Below the pieces are notes generated by a model. That model saw only the letters and a program-made list of their open reading frames with translations, was not told where the DNA came from and searched no databases. From PALSA-505 sp963762615 (GTDB lineage: Bacteria > Actinomycetota > Actinomycetes > Streptosporangiales > Streptosporangiaceae): DNA of 64,000 nucleotides. The position numbers and the translations under genes are program-made. The stretch is from positions 1,364,001 to 1,428,000 of the forward strand of contig CAVXLG010000013.1 in assembly GCA_963762615.1 (NCBI GenBank). Reading direction: 5' to 3'. Within the stretch, counting starts at the first letter, position 1. Every line of letters begins with the position of its first letter. Shown one piece after another: positions 15,609 through 23,214 of the stretch.

Positions 15609-17777
15609 TCAGCCGACGGCGGTCAGGGCCGACTCGCCCGGGGCCGGTGCGCCGGCTGGCGGCGATGCCTGGCCGCTGATCGCAGGCACCCGCAGCAGCC
15701 GGGCCAGCCATCCGGGCAGCCACCAGTTGGCCCGGCCGAACAACGCGACCATCGCCGGAACGAGCAGGCACCGGATGACCACGGCGTCGACGAGGATGCC
15801 CGCGCCGAGCCCGGTGGCCAGGATCTTCAGGTCGGTCTGCGGCCCGGTCGACATGGACAGGAAGCTGAGCATCAGGATCGCGGCCGCGCTGGTGACCAGC
15901 CGCCCGGTGCGTCCGAGGCCCTCGGTGACCGCGTGCCTGGCGTCGCCGGTCGCGTCGTAGGCCTCCCGGATGCGGCTGAGGATGAACACCTCGTAGTCCA
16001 TCGACAGGCCGAACAGGAAGGCGAACACCATCAGCGGCACCCACATCGTGATCGCACCGGTGGCGGGGATGCCCCAGATGGCGACCGACCCGTGGCCCTC
16101 CTGCCAGACCCAGGTCAGCACCCCGTACGCGGCCGCCAGCGAGACCAGGTTGAACACGACGGCCTTGGCCGCCAGGAGCACCGAACGGAACGCGCGGGTC
16201 AGCAGCAGGAACGTGGCGACGCCGATGAGCGCGAGCATGAGCGGGAAGTCGCCGTACACCGCGCGGTCGAAGTCGATCAGCGAGGCGCCGTCGCCGCCCA
16301 CGCCGATCACGTGCGGGCGGCCGAGCAGGGCGCCCTCCATCCTGGTGACGGTGGCCTGGCCGTCCGGCACGCTGCTCTCGGCAAAGGGGAGGACGGTGAC
16401 GATCGCCGTGCCGTCCCGACGGTAGTCGGGGGTGGCCGGAGCGACCGCGGTGTACACGCCCGGGATCCGGGCCGCGTCGGCGGCCACCGCGGCGGGAGCC
16501 GACGAGGTGAGCACCTCGGCCGGAGTGATCACCCCGGACGGGATGCCGCCGTCGGTCAGCGTGGCCAGCGCGTCGTGGGCGGGCCCGGCGGTGGCCTGGG
16601 CGGCGCTGCCCGGCTCGCCCAGGTGCAGCGACAGCGCAGGCAGCATCAGCGCGGCGAGGATCCCTGCGCCGGCCAGCGCGGCCACCCAGCGGTGCCGGTA
16701 GACGCCGCGGGCCCAGGCGGTGAACGCCCGGCTGGCCGAGCGCTCGGTGCGAAGCCGCGGCCAGTCCAGCCGGGGCCCGGCGGTGGCCAGGATCACCGGC
16801 AGCAGGGTGACGGCGACGGCGACCGAGACAAGCGGGACCAGGACGCCGCCGTACCCGACGCTGCGCAGCATCGGCACCGGCAGGACGATCATCGACAGCA
16901 GCCCGATGGCCACGGTGAGCCCGGAGAAGACCACCGCACGCCCGGCGTGGTTCATCGCCTCGATGACCGCACTGGAGTTGTCGCGGCCGGCCGCACGCTC
17001 CTCGCGCCAGCGGCTGACCACCAGCAGCGAGTAGTCGATCGCCACGCCCAGCCCGATGAGGGCGATGAGGAACTCCACGATCTGGCTGATGCCGGTGATC
17101 TCGGTGAGCCCGCCGACGAGCAGGAACGTGCCGAGCACGGACACCCCGCCGATCAGCAGCGGGAGCAGGGCCAGGAAGCTGGCGAAGACGAAAGCCAGGA
17201 TGACCAGCGCCCCGACCGAGCCGATCATGGCCTCGGTCATGAGTCCGGTGCCCTTGGCCGAGGCGGGCTTGCCGTTCGCGAGCAGCTGGGAGCCGGTGAC
17301 GCCCACCTGCCACCCGCGCGGTGCGGCCGCGGCGACCGCGTGCTGGATAGACGGGCCCAGGTTGGCCCCGCCGAAGCCGCTCACCGACGCGGTGTAGACG
17401 AGAGCGAAGGTAGTGCGCCCGTCGCGGGTGATGAACGCCGGGTCGTGGGCGGTGGCGTAGTCGGCGATCCGTACCTGCGGGAGCGCTCGCGCCACGGCGG
17501 CGAACGCCCGGCCGGTGGCGGCGGCGACGGCCGGGTCGGCGATCCGCTGGCCCGCGGGCACCGTCAGCACCGGCAGGTACGGCGTCTGGGATCCGCCGTT
17601 GCCGTAGGTCGCCGCGATCCGGCTGTCGACCCGGAAGGCCTGGCCCGGCATGGAGAAGCTGTTGGTCATCCGGTGCGTAGTGCCGCTGATGGTCATCACG
17701 CCGGCGGCGGCGGTAGCGAGCCAGAACAGGGTAACCAGCGCCTTGTGGCGGAGAACGAAGCTGGTCAGGCGGTACAT
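15609..17777 (-). CDS. MMPL-family RND transporter
   Basis: 722 residues. ATG 17777 is chosen over GTG 17780 because GGAGG ends six bases before it. The layout is one membrane helix, a long extracytoplasmic domain, five helices (including GVAIDYSLLVVSRWREERAAG), a second extracytoplasmic domain and a second helix bundle (FGLSMDYEVFILSRIREAYDATGD). The two D-Y pairs in GVAIDYS and GLSMDYE are the MMPL proton-relay signature. MMPL proteins export lipids, siderophores or drugs. It is divergent from a NarL-type two-component system that may control it, with a 28-bp dyad between. Confidence 0.9.
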   Translation of the reverse strand: MYRLTSFVLRHKALVTLFWLATAAAGVMTISGTTHRMTNSFSMPGQAFRVDSRIAATYGNGGSQTPYLPVLTVPAGQRIADPAVAAATGRAFAAVARALPQVRIADYATAHDPAFITRDGRTTFALVYTASVSGFGGANLGPSIQHAVAAAAPRGWQVGVTGSQLLANGKPASAKGTGLMTEAMIGSVGALVILAFVFASFLALLPLLIGGVSVLGTFLLVGGLTEITGISQIVEFLIALIGLGVAIDYSLLVVSRWREERAAGRDNSSAVIEAMNHAGRAVVFSGLTVAIGLLSMIVLPVPMLRSVGYGGVLVPLVSVAVAVTLLPVILATAGPRLDWPRLRTERSASRAFTAWARGVYRHRWVAALAGAGILAALMLPALSLHLGEPGSAAQATAGPAHDALATLTDGGIPSGVITPAEVLTSSAPAAVAADAARIPGVYTAVAPATPDYRRDGTAIVTVLPFAESSVPDGQATVTRMEGALLGRPHVIGVGGDGASLIDFDRAVYGDFPLMLALIGVATFLLLTRAFRSVLLAAKAVVFNLVSLAAAYGVLTWVWQEGHGSVAIWGIPATGAITMWVPLMVFAFLFGLSMDYEVFILSRIREAYDATGDARHAVTEGLGRTGRLVTSAAAILMLSFLSMSTGPQTDLKILATGLGAGILVDAVVIRCLLVPAMVALFGRANWWLPGWLARLLRVPAISGQASPPAGAPAPGESALTAVG

Positions 17778-17904
17778 CACGGCCTCCAGGGCCTCTCGTC
17801 ACCGGCGGCCTTTCCGCCAGTTCTGCCAGCGTGCCGGGCGAGGGCGTTCGCCGTCGTCGTCCCTGGGTCGGCAGTTGCGCATGCTGCCCAGGAAGCAGCG
17901 GGAG

Positions 17905-17932
17905 GCCGACTACTCCCTAGCGAGTAGCCGGC
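17905..17932. promoter_or_regulatory. 28-bp near-perfect dyad between MMPL gene and kinase/regulator operon
   Basis: Centre CTACTC-CCTAGC-GAGTAG (17910-17927), extended by matching GCCG/CGGC flanks; only two of fourteen base pairs fail. It lies 128 bp upstream of the MMPL start and about 50 bp upstream of the kinase start, as expected for an operator serving both genes. Confidence 0.6.
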
Positions 17933-17984
17933 AGTCAACCCCGGGAGGATGGCCCGCAGGCCCCGTCTTGCCTACGCTGTGCGA

Positions 17985-19229
17985 GTGGACAGCCGTGCGA
18001 TGGCCTGGTGGTCGCGATCGCGGCGATGGTGGCGCGATTCGCCCGCGCGGGATGTGGCCTTCGCCCTGATGATGACCGCCCTCACGGTCGGCGGGTCGTA
18101 CGGGGAGGCGCATCCGTCCGAGCCCGGGGACAAGATCGTGAACGGCCACCCGGTCCCGCACACGCCGGCCGCCGCGTTCCTGCTGGTCGCCGTCGCCGCC
18201 CTGGTGCTGGCCTGGCGCCGGCGGTACCCGGAGCCTGTGCTGTGCGTGAGCGCTGCGGCGGTGGTCACCTACAGCCTGCTCGGCTACGTCAACGGCGCTG
18301 CCCTGCTGTCCCCGGCCGTGGCCCTGTACGCGGTGACGTCCACGGTCAGCGTCCGTCGGGCCGTGGCCTGGGCGGCCGCCACGCTTGTCGCGCTCATGGC
18401 GGCCACCGCCGCGGCGAACCCGTTCCAGCCGACCGGCGGCGGGTTCTACATCATCCCCGCGCTGGTCGCGGCTGCCCTGTTCGGCGGGATCGCCGTCGCC
18501 AACCGCCGAGCCTACGTGGCTTCCATCCAGGCCCGCGCGGACGACGTCGCGCAGCGGCGGGTCGACGAGGAGCGGCTGCGCATCGCCCGGGAGCTGCACG
18601 ACGTGGTGGCGCACACTATGGCCACCATCAACGTCCAGGCCGGGGCGGCGATCCATGTCGCCGCCGAGCGTCCCGATGCCGCCGTCGATGCGCTGCGCGC
18701 CATCCGGGGTGCCAGCAAGGCAGGGCTGCGCGAACTGCGCGCCATACTCAACCTGCTGCGCCAGGCCGATGAGGCGGATTCCACCACGCCCGCGCCCGGG
18801 CTGGCGCAGATCGAGGCCCTCATCGAGAGCACTTGCCGGGCGGGGCTGGCGACCACCCTGACCGTGACCGGGAACCGGCACCCGCTGCCGCCGGAGATCG
18901 ACCTGGCGGCATACCGGATCGTGCAGGAATCGCTGACCAACGCCATCCGGCACGCCGGCCCGGCCAGCGCCGCCGTGTCTCTCGGCTACGGCGAAAGCGA
19001 GCTGGCGATCGAGGTCACCGACACCGGACGAGGGCTGACCGGGACCGCCCCCCGCGGCGGGCACGGCCTGGCCGGCATGCGCGAGCGCGCCGCGTCGGTG
19101 GGCGGCAGCGTGCAGGCCGGCCCGGGGCGCGCCGACGGCTTCCGGGTCGCGGCCCGGTTCCCGCTCGGCGGGCGGCCGGCCGCCGGCCACACCGGGACTG
19201 CCCCGGTCGCCGAAGGGACGTTGTCGTGA
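17985..19229 (+). CDS. NarL/LuxR-type sensor histidine kinase
   Basis: About 414 residues: an N-terminal membrane part with about five helices, then the dimerisation/phosphoacceptor region IARELHDVVAHTM (His205), DLAAYRIVQESLTNAIRHA and an ATPase domain with DTGRGL and GHGLAGMRERAASVGG. GTG 17985 is chosen because TACGCT at 17973-17978 would place a leaderless transcript start at this codon. ATG 17949 directly abuts GGGAGG and is poorly spaced. The stop TGA overlaps the GTG of the first micro-ORF in the 35-bp repeat. Pairs with the regulator at 19366; the signal is unknown. Confidence 0.87.
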   Translation: MDSRAMAWWSRSRRWWRDSPARDVAFALMMTALTVGGSYGEAHPSEPGDKIVNGHPVPHTPAAAFLLVAVAALVLAWRRRYPEPVLCVSAAAVVTYSLLGYVNGAALLSPAVALYAVTSTVSVRRAVAWAAATLVALMAATAAANPFQPTGGGFYIIPALVAAALFGGIAVANRRAYVASIQARADDVAQRRVDEERLRIARELHDVVAHTMATINVQAGAAIHVAAERPDAAVDALRAIRGASKAGLRELRAILNLLRQADEADSTTPAPGLAQIEALIESTCRAGLATTLTVTGNRHPLPPEIDLAAYRIVQESLTNAIRHAGPASAAVSLGYGESELAIEVTDTGRGLTGTAPRGGHGLAGMRERAASVGGSVQAGPGRADGFRVAARFPLGGRPAAGHTGTAPVAEGTLS

Positions 19230-19369
19230 TCCGCGCGCTGCCCGCCGAAGGGACACCGTCGTGATCCGCGCGCTGCCCGCCGAAGGGACACCGTCGTGAT
19301 CCGCGCGCTGCCCGCCGAAGGGACACCGTCGTGATCCGCGCGCTGCCCGCCGAAGGGACACCGTCGTGA
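19226..19369 (+). repeat. Four 35-bp repeats, each a 12-codon micro-ORF overlapping the next
   Basis: GTG codons at 19226, 19261, 19296 and 19331 each open MIRALPAEGTPS and end in TGA; each TGA shares bases with the next GTG (GTGA). The first GTG overlaps the kinase stop and the last TGA overlaps the regulator GTG at 19366. Every unit carries GAAGGGAC ahead of the next start. The unit is a fusion of the kinase 3' end (VAEGTLS) and the regulator 5' end (MIRVLLA). All four copies are identical. Confidence 0.95.
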
Positions 19370-20046
19370 TCCGCGTGCTGCTCGCCGATGACCAGGCACT
19401 CATCCGCGCCGGATTCCGGCTCATCCTGGACGCGGCCAGCGACCTCGAGGTGGTCGGCGAGGCCACTGACGGCGCCGAGGCGGTGCGGCTCGCGCGCAGC
19501 CAGCGCGCCGATGTCGTGCTGATGGACATCAGGATGCCCCGGGTCAACGGCCTGGAGGCCACGCGGCAGATCGCGGCCGACGACGACCTGGCCGGGGTGC
19601 GGGTGGTCATCCTCACCACCTTCGAGTCCGACGAGTACGTTTACCAGGCCCTCCGGTCCGGGGCGGCCGGCTTCCTGGTCAAGGACACCGAGCCCGCCGA
19701 GCTGCTGCACGCGATCAGGGTGGCCGCCCGGGGCGATGCCCTGCTGTCGCCGAGCGTGACGCGGCGGCTGATCACCGACATCGCCCGCCAGCCGCAGCGC
19801 CCGCCGGCCGACGACCGGGCGCTCGCCGCGCTCACCGAGCGGGAACGCGAGGTGATGGCCCTGGTCGCGGCCGGCTTGTCCAACGACGAGATCGCGGCCC
19901 GGCTGTATCTCAGCCCGCTCACGGCCAAGACCCATGTCAGCCGGATCATGACCAAGCTGAACGCACGTGACCGGGCCCAGCTCGTCGTGATGGCCTACGA
20001 GAGCGGGCTGGTGATCCCGGGCGACCGGGCTCAGGCGCCGCCGTGA
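19366..20046 (+). CDS. NarL/LuxR-family response regulator
   Basis: 226 residues from GTG 19366. Receiver domain with acidic pair ADD near residues 7-9, phosphoacceptor Asp54 (VVLMDIRMP), Thr in ILTTFESD and Lys in FLVKDTEP. The C-terminal LuxR helix-turn-helix is LTEREREVMALVAAGLSNDEI followed by KTHVSRIMTKL. It is translated after the chain of four coupled micro-ORFs described at 19226. Likely targets are its own operon and the divergent MMPL gene through the dyad at 17905. Confidence 0.93.
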   Translation: MIRVLLADDQALIRAGFRLILDAASDLEVVGEATDGAEAVRLARSQRADVVLMDIRMPRVNGLEATRQIAADDDLAGVRVVILTTFESDEYVYQALRSGAAGFLVKDTEPAELLHAIRVAARGDALLSPSVTRRLITDIARQPQRPPADDRALAALTEREREVMALVAAGLSNDEIAARLYLSPLTAKTHVSRIMTKLNARDRAQLVVMAYESGLVIPGDRAQAPP

Positions 20047-20079
20047 GCGGGGCAGCCTCGCCAGCAGCGCGGCCGCCGG

Positions 20080-20317
20080 TCGCCACATCCCGGTACCCGG
20101 CCACCGCACCCCGGTACCCGGCCACCGCACCCCGGTACCCGGCCACCGCACCCCGGTACCCGGCCACCGCACCCCGGTACCCGGCCACCGCACCCCCGTA
20201 CCCGGCCACCGCACCCCCGTACCCGGCCACCGCACCCCGGTACCCGGCTACCGCACCCCGGTACCGGGCAGCACACCCCGGTACCGGGCAGCACACCCCG
20301 GTACCGGTCAGCGCACG
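20080..20317. repeat. 21-bp tandem repeat between regulator and beta-propeller gene
   Basis: About ten copies of CCGGTACCCGGCCACCGCAC plus C, drifting into CCGGTACCGGGCAGCACACC near 20258-20297. The last unit (20298-20317, CCGGTACCGGTCAGCGCACG) is the 3' end and stop of the beta-propeller gene, so the array seems to grow out of that gene end. GGTACC palindromes recur in each unit. No other terminator lies between these convergent genes. Confidence 0.92.
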
Positions 20318-23013
20318 CCGGTACCGGTGATAGCCACGGTGAGGGTGTGGGCGCCGGCCCGGTCTTTCCAGGTGAAGGTGTACGTGCCCGCCGACCGCCC
20401 GATCGTGGCGGGAGTGAAGGTGACGGGGATGGTGAGGTGGTAGCCGCTATTGACCGGCAGGCCATCGTCAACCTTGTAAGGAGCCCGGAACGGCCCGGCG
20501 AGCGCGGTGGCGGCGACCGTGGCGGCCTGGTTGCCGGCGTTGACGATGCGCAGGAACCGGGTCACGGTGTGGCCGGCCGGGACGTCGCCGAAGCTGATCC
20601 GCGGTGGCGCGGTGAACTTGCTGTGCGCCGGCTGGGCGGTGCCGGACAGGGCGACCGTGACCGGACTGCCGCTGCTGCCGGCGATGGTCAGCGCGGCGGC
20701 TGAGGACACGGCCCGGCGGGGGCTGTAGGCGATCTGCACGGTGACGGACTGGCCGGGCCGCAGCACAGTCCCGGGCCGGGGCAGCGCCCGGGCGGTGAAG
20801 GGACCACCGGGCACGCTGACCCTGGTGATCCGCTGCGCGGTGGTGCCGCCGTTGACGATGGTCGTGACCGCGTACACCGGCTGGCCGACCGGCACCGGGC
20901 CAACCTCAGTGCCGTCGTTGAGCGACAGCAGCAGGGACAGCCGGGATGCAGTGGCGTACAGCCCGGCCCGGGTGGCGTCGGCGATGAGCGGGATGCTCAC
21001 GGGCACGCGGCCCGCGAGGGTGAAGGACAGCGCGCCGCTGGCGCCGCCGGGGGCGGTGGGAGCAAACGTCACCGGCGCGCGCAGCGTGTCACCGCGGTGC
21101 AGGGTGACCGGGAAGGTGACCGGCACCCGCCGGGCGCGGCCAGGGGAGACTTCGGTCGCCCGGCCGACGCGGAACGGATCCGGTGAGGTCACGGCGGAAG
21201 AACCGAGGCCGGTCACGGTGACGGTCCGCACCGCCGTCACGGTCACCGGCCGGATGGCCGACGAGCCCACCGCGGTGGATCCAAACGCGGCGGCCGGGCC
21301 GCGGCGCAGTGCGGCGCGCGCGGTGACCCCGAAGCCGAGGACGTGGCCGTCCCTGGTGCCCACGTAGACCATGCTCTTACGGGTGGCGACGATGGAAAAC
21401 TGGCCGGCCGTCCCGATCGGCTCTGCGGCTATCTGCTGAAGCTTCACCCCGCCGCCCTTCGCCGGATGCGGCACGGCGTCGAAGGCCATCAGGAAGGCGC
21501 CGGTCCCGCTCATGCCGGAACTGTCCACCACCCACACCACCGCCGAAGACGGGTCGGTCCCGCTGGAGGTGACCACCGGCGAGCCCGAGCTGAAGCCGAA
21601 CGTGTACGTGCTGTTGGCCACGTCGATGAGCACCGGCCGCCCGGCGTGGTTGGTACCAAGCCGGAAGGCCCGCAGGTAGTCCTTCTTGCCCAGGTAGTAC
21701 ACGTAGTCGGACAGCCCGGAAGACCCGGGCGGCAGCGGCGACGTGCTCTGCTCGAACACCGCAGGGTGGCCCCACAGCCCTCCGTAGGACTGGCTCTGGA
21801 ACAGGTCGTGGTCCGTGCTGCCAGGACCCTGCTCCCGGCCGCCGAGGTCATCGGAGTCCAGCAGGAAGATGCGGCCGATCTTTCCGCCCTGGACAAGGAT
21901 GTGCGGGTAGGCCATGGTGCCTACCGGGAAGCCGACCGGACCGGCCGAGCCGTAGTCGAGGTCGCCGGCGTCCAGGGTCGGGGCGTTGGCCGGGCTGAAG
22001 AAGTCCTTCGCGGCCAGGGTGCCGTTGGGCTGCGGCGCCAGCCGGATGACCGACTCGGCGAGCTGGCCGGGCGGCGCGTGGCCCGGTCCTGGGGGCGGGG
22101 AGATGCCGTTGCCTGAGGCGACGAAGATCCGGCCGGGCCCGTCCGACATGAGCCCGCCGCCGCTCTGCCAGATGCCGGCCTCGTCGTCGGTCACCCCGGA
22201 CTCATCGGTCCACAGCGTCAACTTCGCCTTGTCCGCCAGGTCCACGGCGGCCACGTACCCGGCCCAGGGCGCGTGGTCGCAGTGCGAGGCGAACGACGCG
22301 TAGACCCACCCGTGCAGCAGCAGCAGGCCCGCCCGCTGGTCTTGCCGCTGGGCATCGATGGAGATGTCGGGATCGTTGGACGGGCTGCCGTAGATTCCCC
22401 GCTGGAAGGTGACGGCGCCCGTCGCCACCCTGATCCCGAACAGCCGCCAGGCGACGTACGTCCCGCTGACCACCTGGGCCATCACGTAGACCGTCCCGGT
22501 CGCGGCGTCGTAGACCGGGGTCGAGGTCACCCCGATGTCGGGGACCAGGTCAGGGCAGTTCGGGATGGGCCACGGGGTGCCCAGCGAGGTCGACCATCTG
22601 ATCGCGCCGGTGGTGGCGCTGAGCCCGTATACCCAGTCCTCTTCGGTAGCCACGACCACGGTCGAGCCGATCACCAGCGGCTGGGCGTACACCTGCCCCT
22701 TGACGCTCGTGGAGAACACCTCGCCGAAGCTCGGGCCGTGCACCGCCGAAGGGCTCAGGCCCGGCTCGCGGGGATCCCACCCCGTGCGCAGATCGTTCAG
22801 CGAGGCGGTGCCGTCGTCTCCGGGGGCGCGGTGTGAGGCCGTCAAGGTACCCGCCCGGGCGGCCCGGCCGCGGCTGGCGGCGGCCGCCCCGCTGCCGGCC
22901 GGGAACACGGCGAGGGTCAGGGCGGCCACGGCCACGCCAGCTCCGACGCTCCGCTTCGCCCGCGCGATCCGGCCGGCGAAACGGAGAACAGCCCGGTAAG
23001 TGATTGAGCGCAT
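20308..23013 (-). CDS. Large secreted beta-propeller protein with Ig-like (ASH/HYDIN) repeats
   Basis: 901 residues from ATG 23013, preceded by GGATGGGGGC. Signal peptide with a hydrophobic core (AVAALTLAVFPAG) ending GAAAAS. Residues about 70-560 carry PQQ-propeller-like strands (STTGAIRWSTSLGT, TVVVATEEDWVYGL, SMVYVGTRDGHVLGF). Residues about 580-900 hold three Ig-like blocks of the choice-of-anchor-D/ASH type (PVTFAPTAPGGASGAL, PRISFGDVPAGHTVTRFLRI, IPVTFTPATIGRSAGTY). No catalytic residues were recognised. It may be a cell-surface binding or structural protein. It is convergent with the regulator and divergent from boxC. Confidence 0.72.
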   Translation of the reverse strand: MRSITYRAVLRFAGRIARAKRSVGAGVAVAALTLAVFPAGSGAAAASRGRAARAGTLTASHRAPGDDGTASLNDLRTGWDPREPGLSPSAVHGPSFGEVFSTSVKGQVYAQPLVIGSTVVVATEEDWVYGLSATTGAIRWSTSLGTPWPIPNCPDLVPDIGVTSTPVYDAATGTVYVMAQVVSGTYVAWRLFGIRVATGAVTFQRGIYGSPSNDPDISIDAQRQDQRAGLLLLHGWVYASFASHCDHAPWAGYVAAVDLADKAKLTLWTDESGVTDDEAGIWQSGGGLMSDGPGRIFVASGNGISPPPGPGHAPPGQLAESVIRLAPQPNGTLAAKDFFSPANAPTLDAGDLDYGSAGPVGFPVGTMAYPHILVQGGKIGRIFLLDSDDLGGREQGPGSTDHDLFQSQSYGGLWGHPAVFEQSTSPLPPGSSGLSDYVYYLGKKDYLRAFRLGTNHAGRPVLIDVANSTYTFGFSSGSPVVTSSGTDPSSAVVWVVDSSGMSGTGAFLMAFDAVPHPAKGGGVKLQQIAAEPIGTAGQFSIVATRKSMVYVGTRDGHVLGFGVTARAALRRGPAAAFGSTAVGSSAIRPVTVTAVRTVTVTGLGSSAVTSPDPFRVGRATEVSPGRARRVPVTFPVTLHRGDTLRAPVTFAPTAPGGASGALSFTLAGRVPVSIPLIADATRAGLYATASRLSLLLSLNDGTEVGPVPVGQPVYAVTTIVNGGTTAQRITRVSVPGGPFTARALPRPGTVLRPGQSVTVQIAYSPRRAVSSAAALTIAGSSGSPVTVALSGTAQPAHSKFTAPPRISFGDVPAGHTVTRFLRIVNAGNQAATVAATALAGPFRAPYKVDDGLPVNSGYHLTIPVTFTPATIGRSAGTYTFTWKDRAGAHTLTVAITGTGVR

Positions 23014-23156
23014 GACAAGCCCCCATCCGGCCAACGCAGCGCGACTGCGCCCAGCACTGCGCGGGCACCGGGCAGCCCCTAATCATGTCCAGGGAGATAA
23101 TAGGCACCCGGGCTCGAAATGGCCATAGATCCGGCAGGCCGTGGTTCTACAAATCA

Positions 23157-23184
23157 TTGACGCATCTCCACTACGTTGTAGACT
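23157..23184 (+). promoter_or_regulatory. Putative boxC promoter with internal dyad
   Basis: TTGACG (23157-23162), 16-bp spacer, TAGACT (23179-23184) resembles a sigma-70-type promoter, 31 bp before the boxC start. The dyad CTAC-GTT-GTAG (23171-23181) overlaps the -10 hexamer and could be a repressor site. GGGGAGG at 23203-23209 is the boxC ribosome-binding site. Confidence 0.5.
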
Positions 23185-23214
23185 GATAACCGTCCCAGGC
23201 CCGGGGAGGTTGTC

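Noticed and set aside
15492..17927. Very long open frame on the plus strand opposite the MMPL gene
   Set aside because: It is an antisense shadow of high-GC codon bias; the translation is Arg/Gly/Asp-rich with no family motif, while the minus strand has full MMPL structure.
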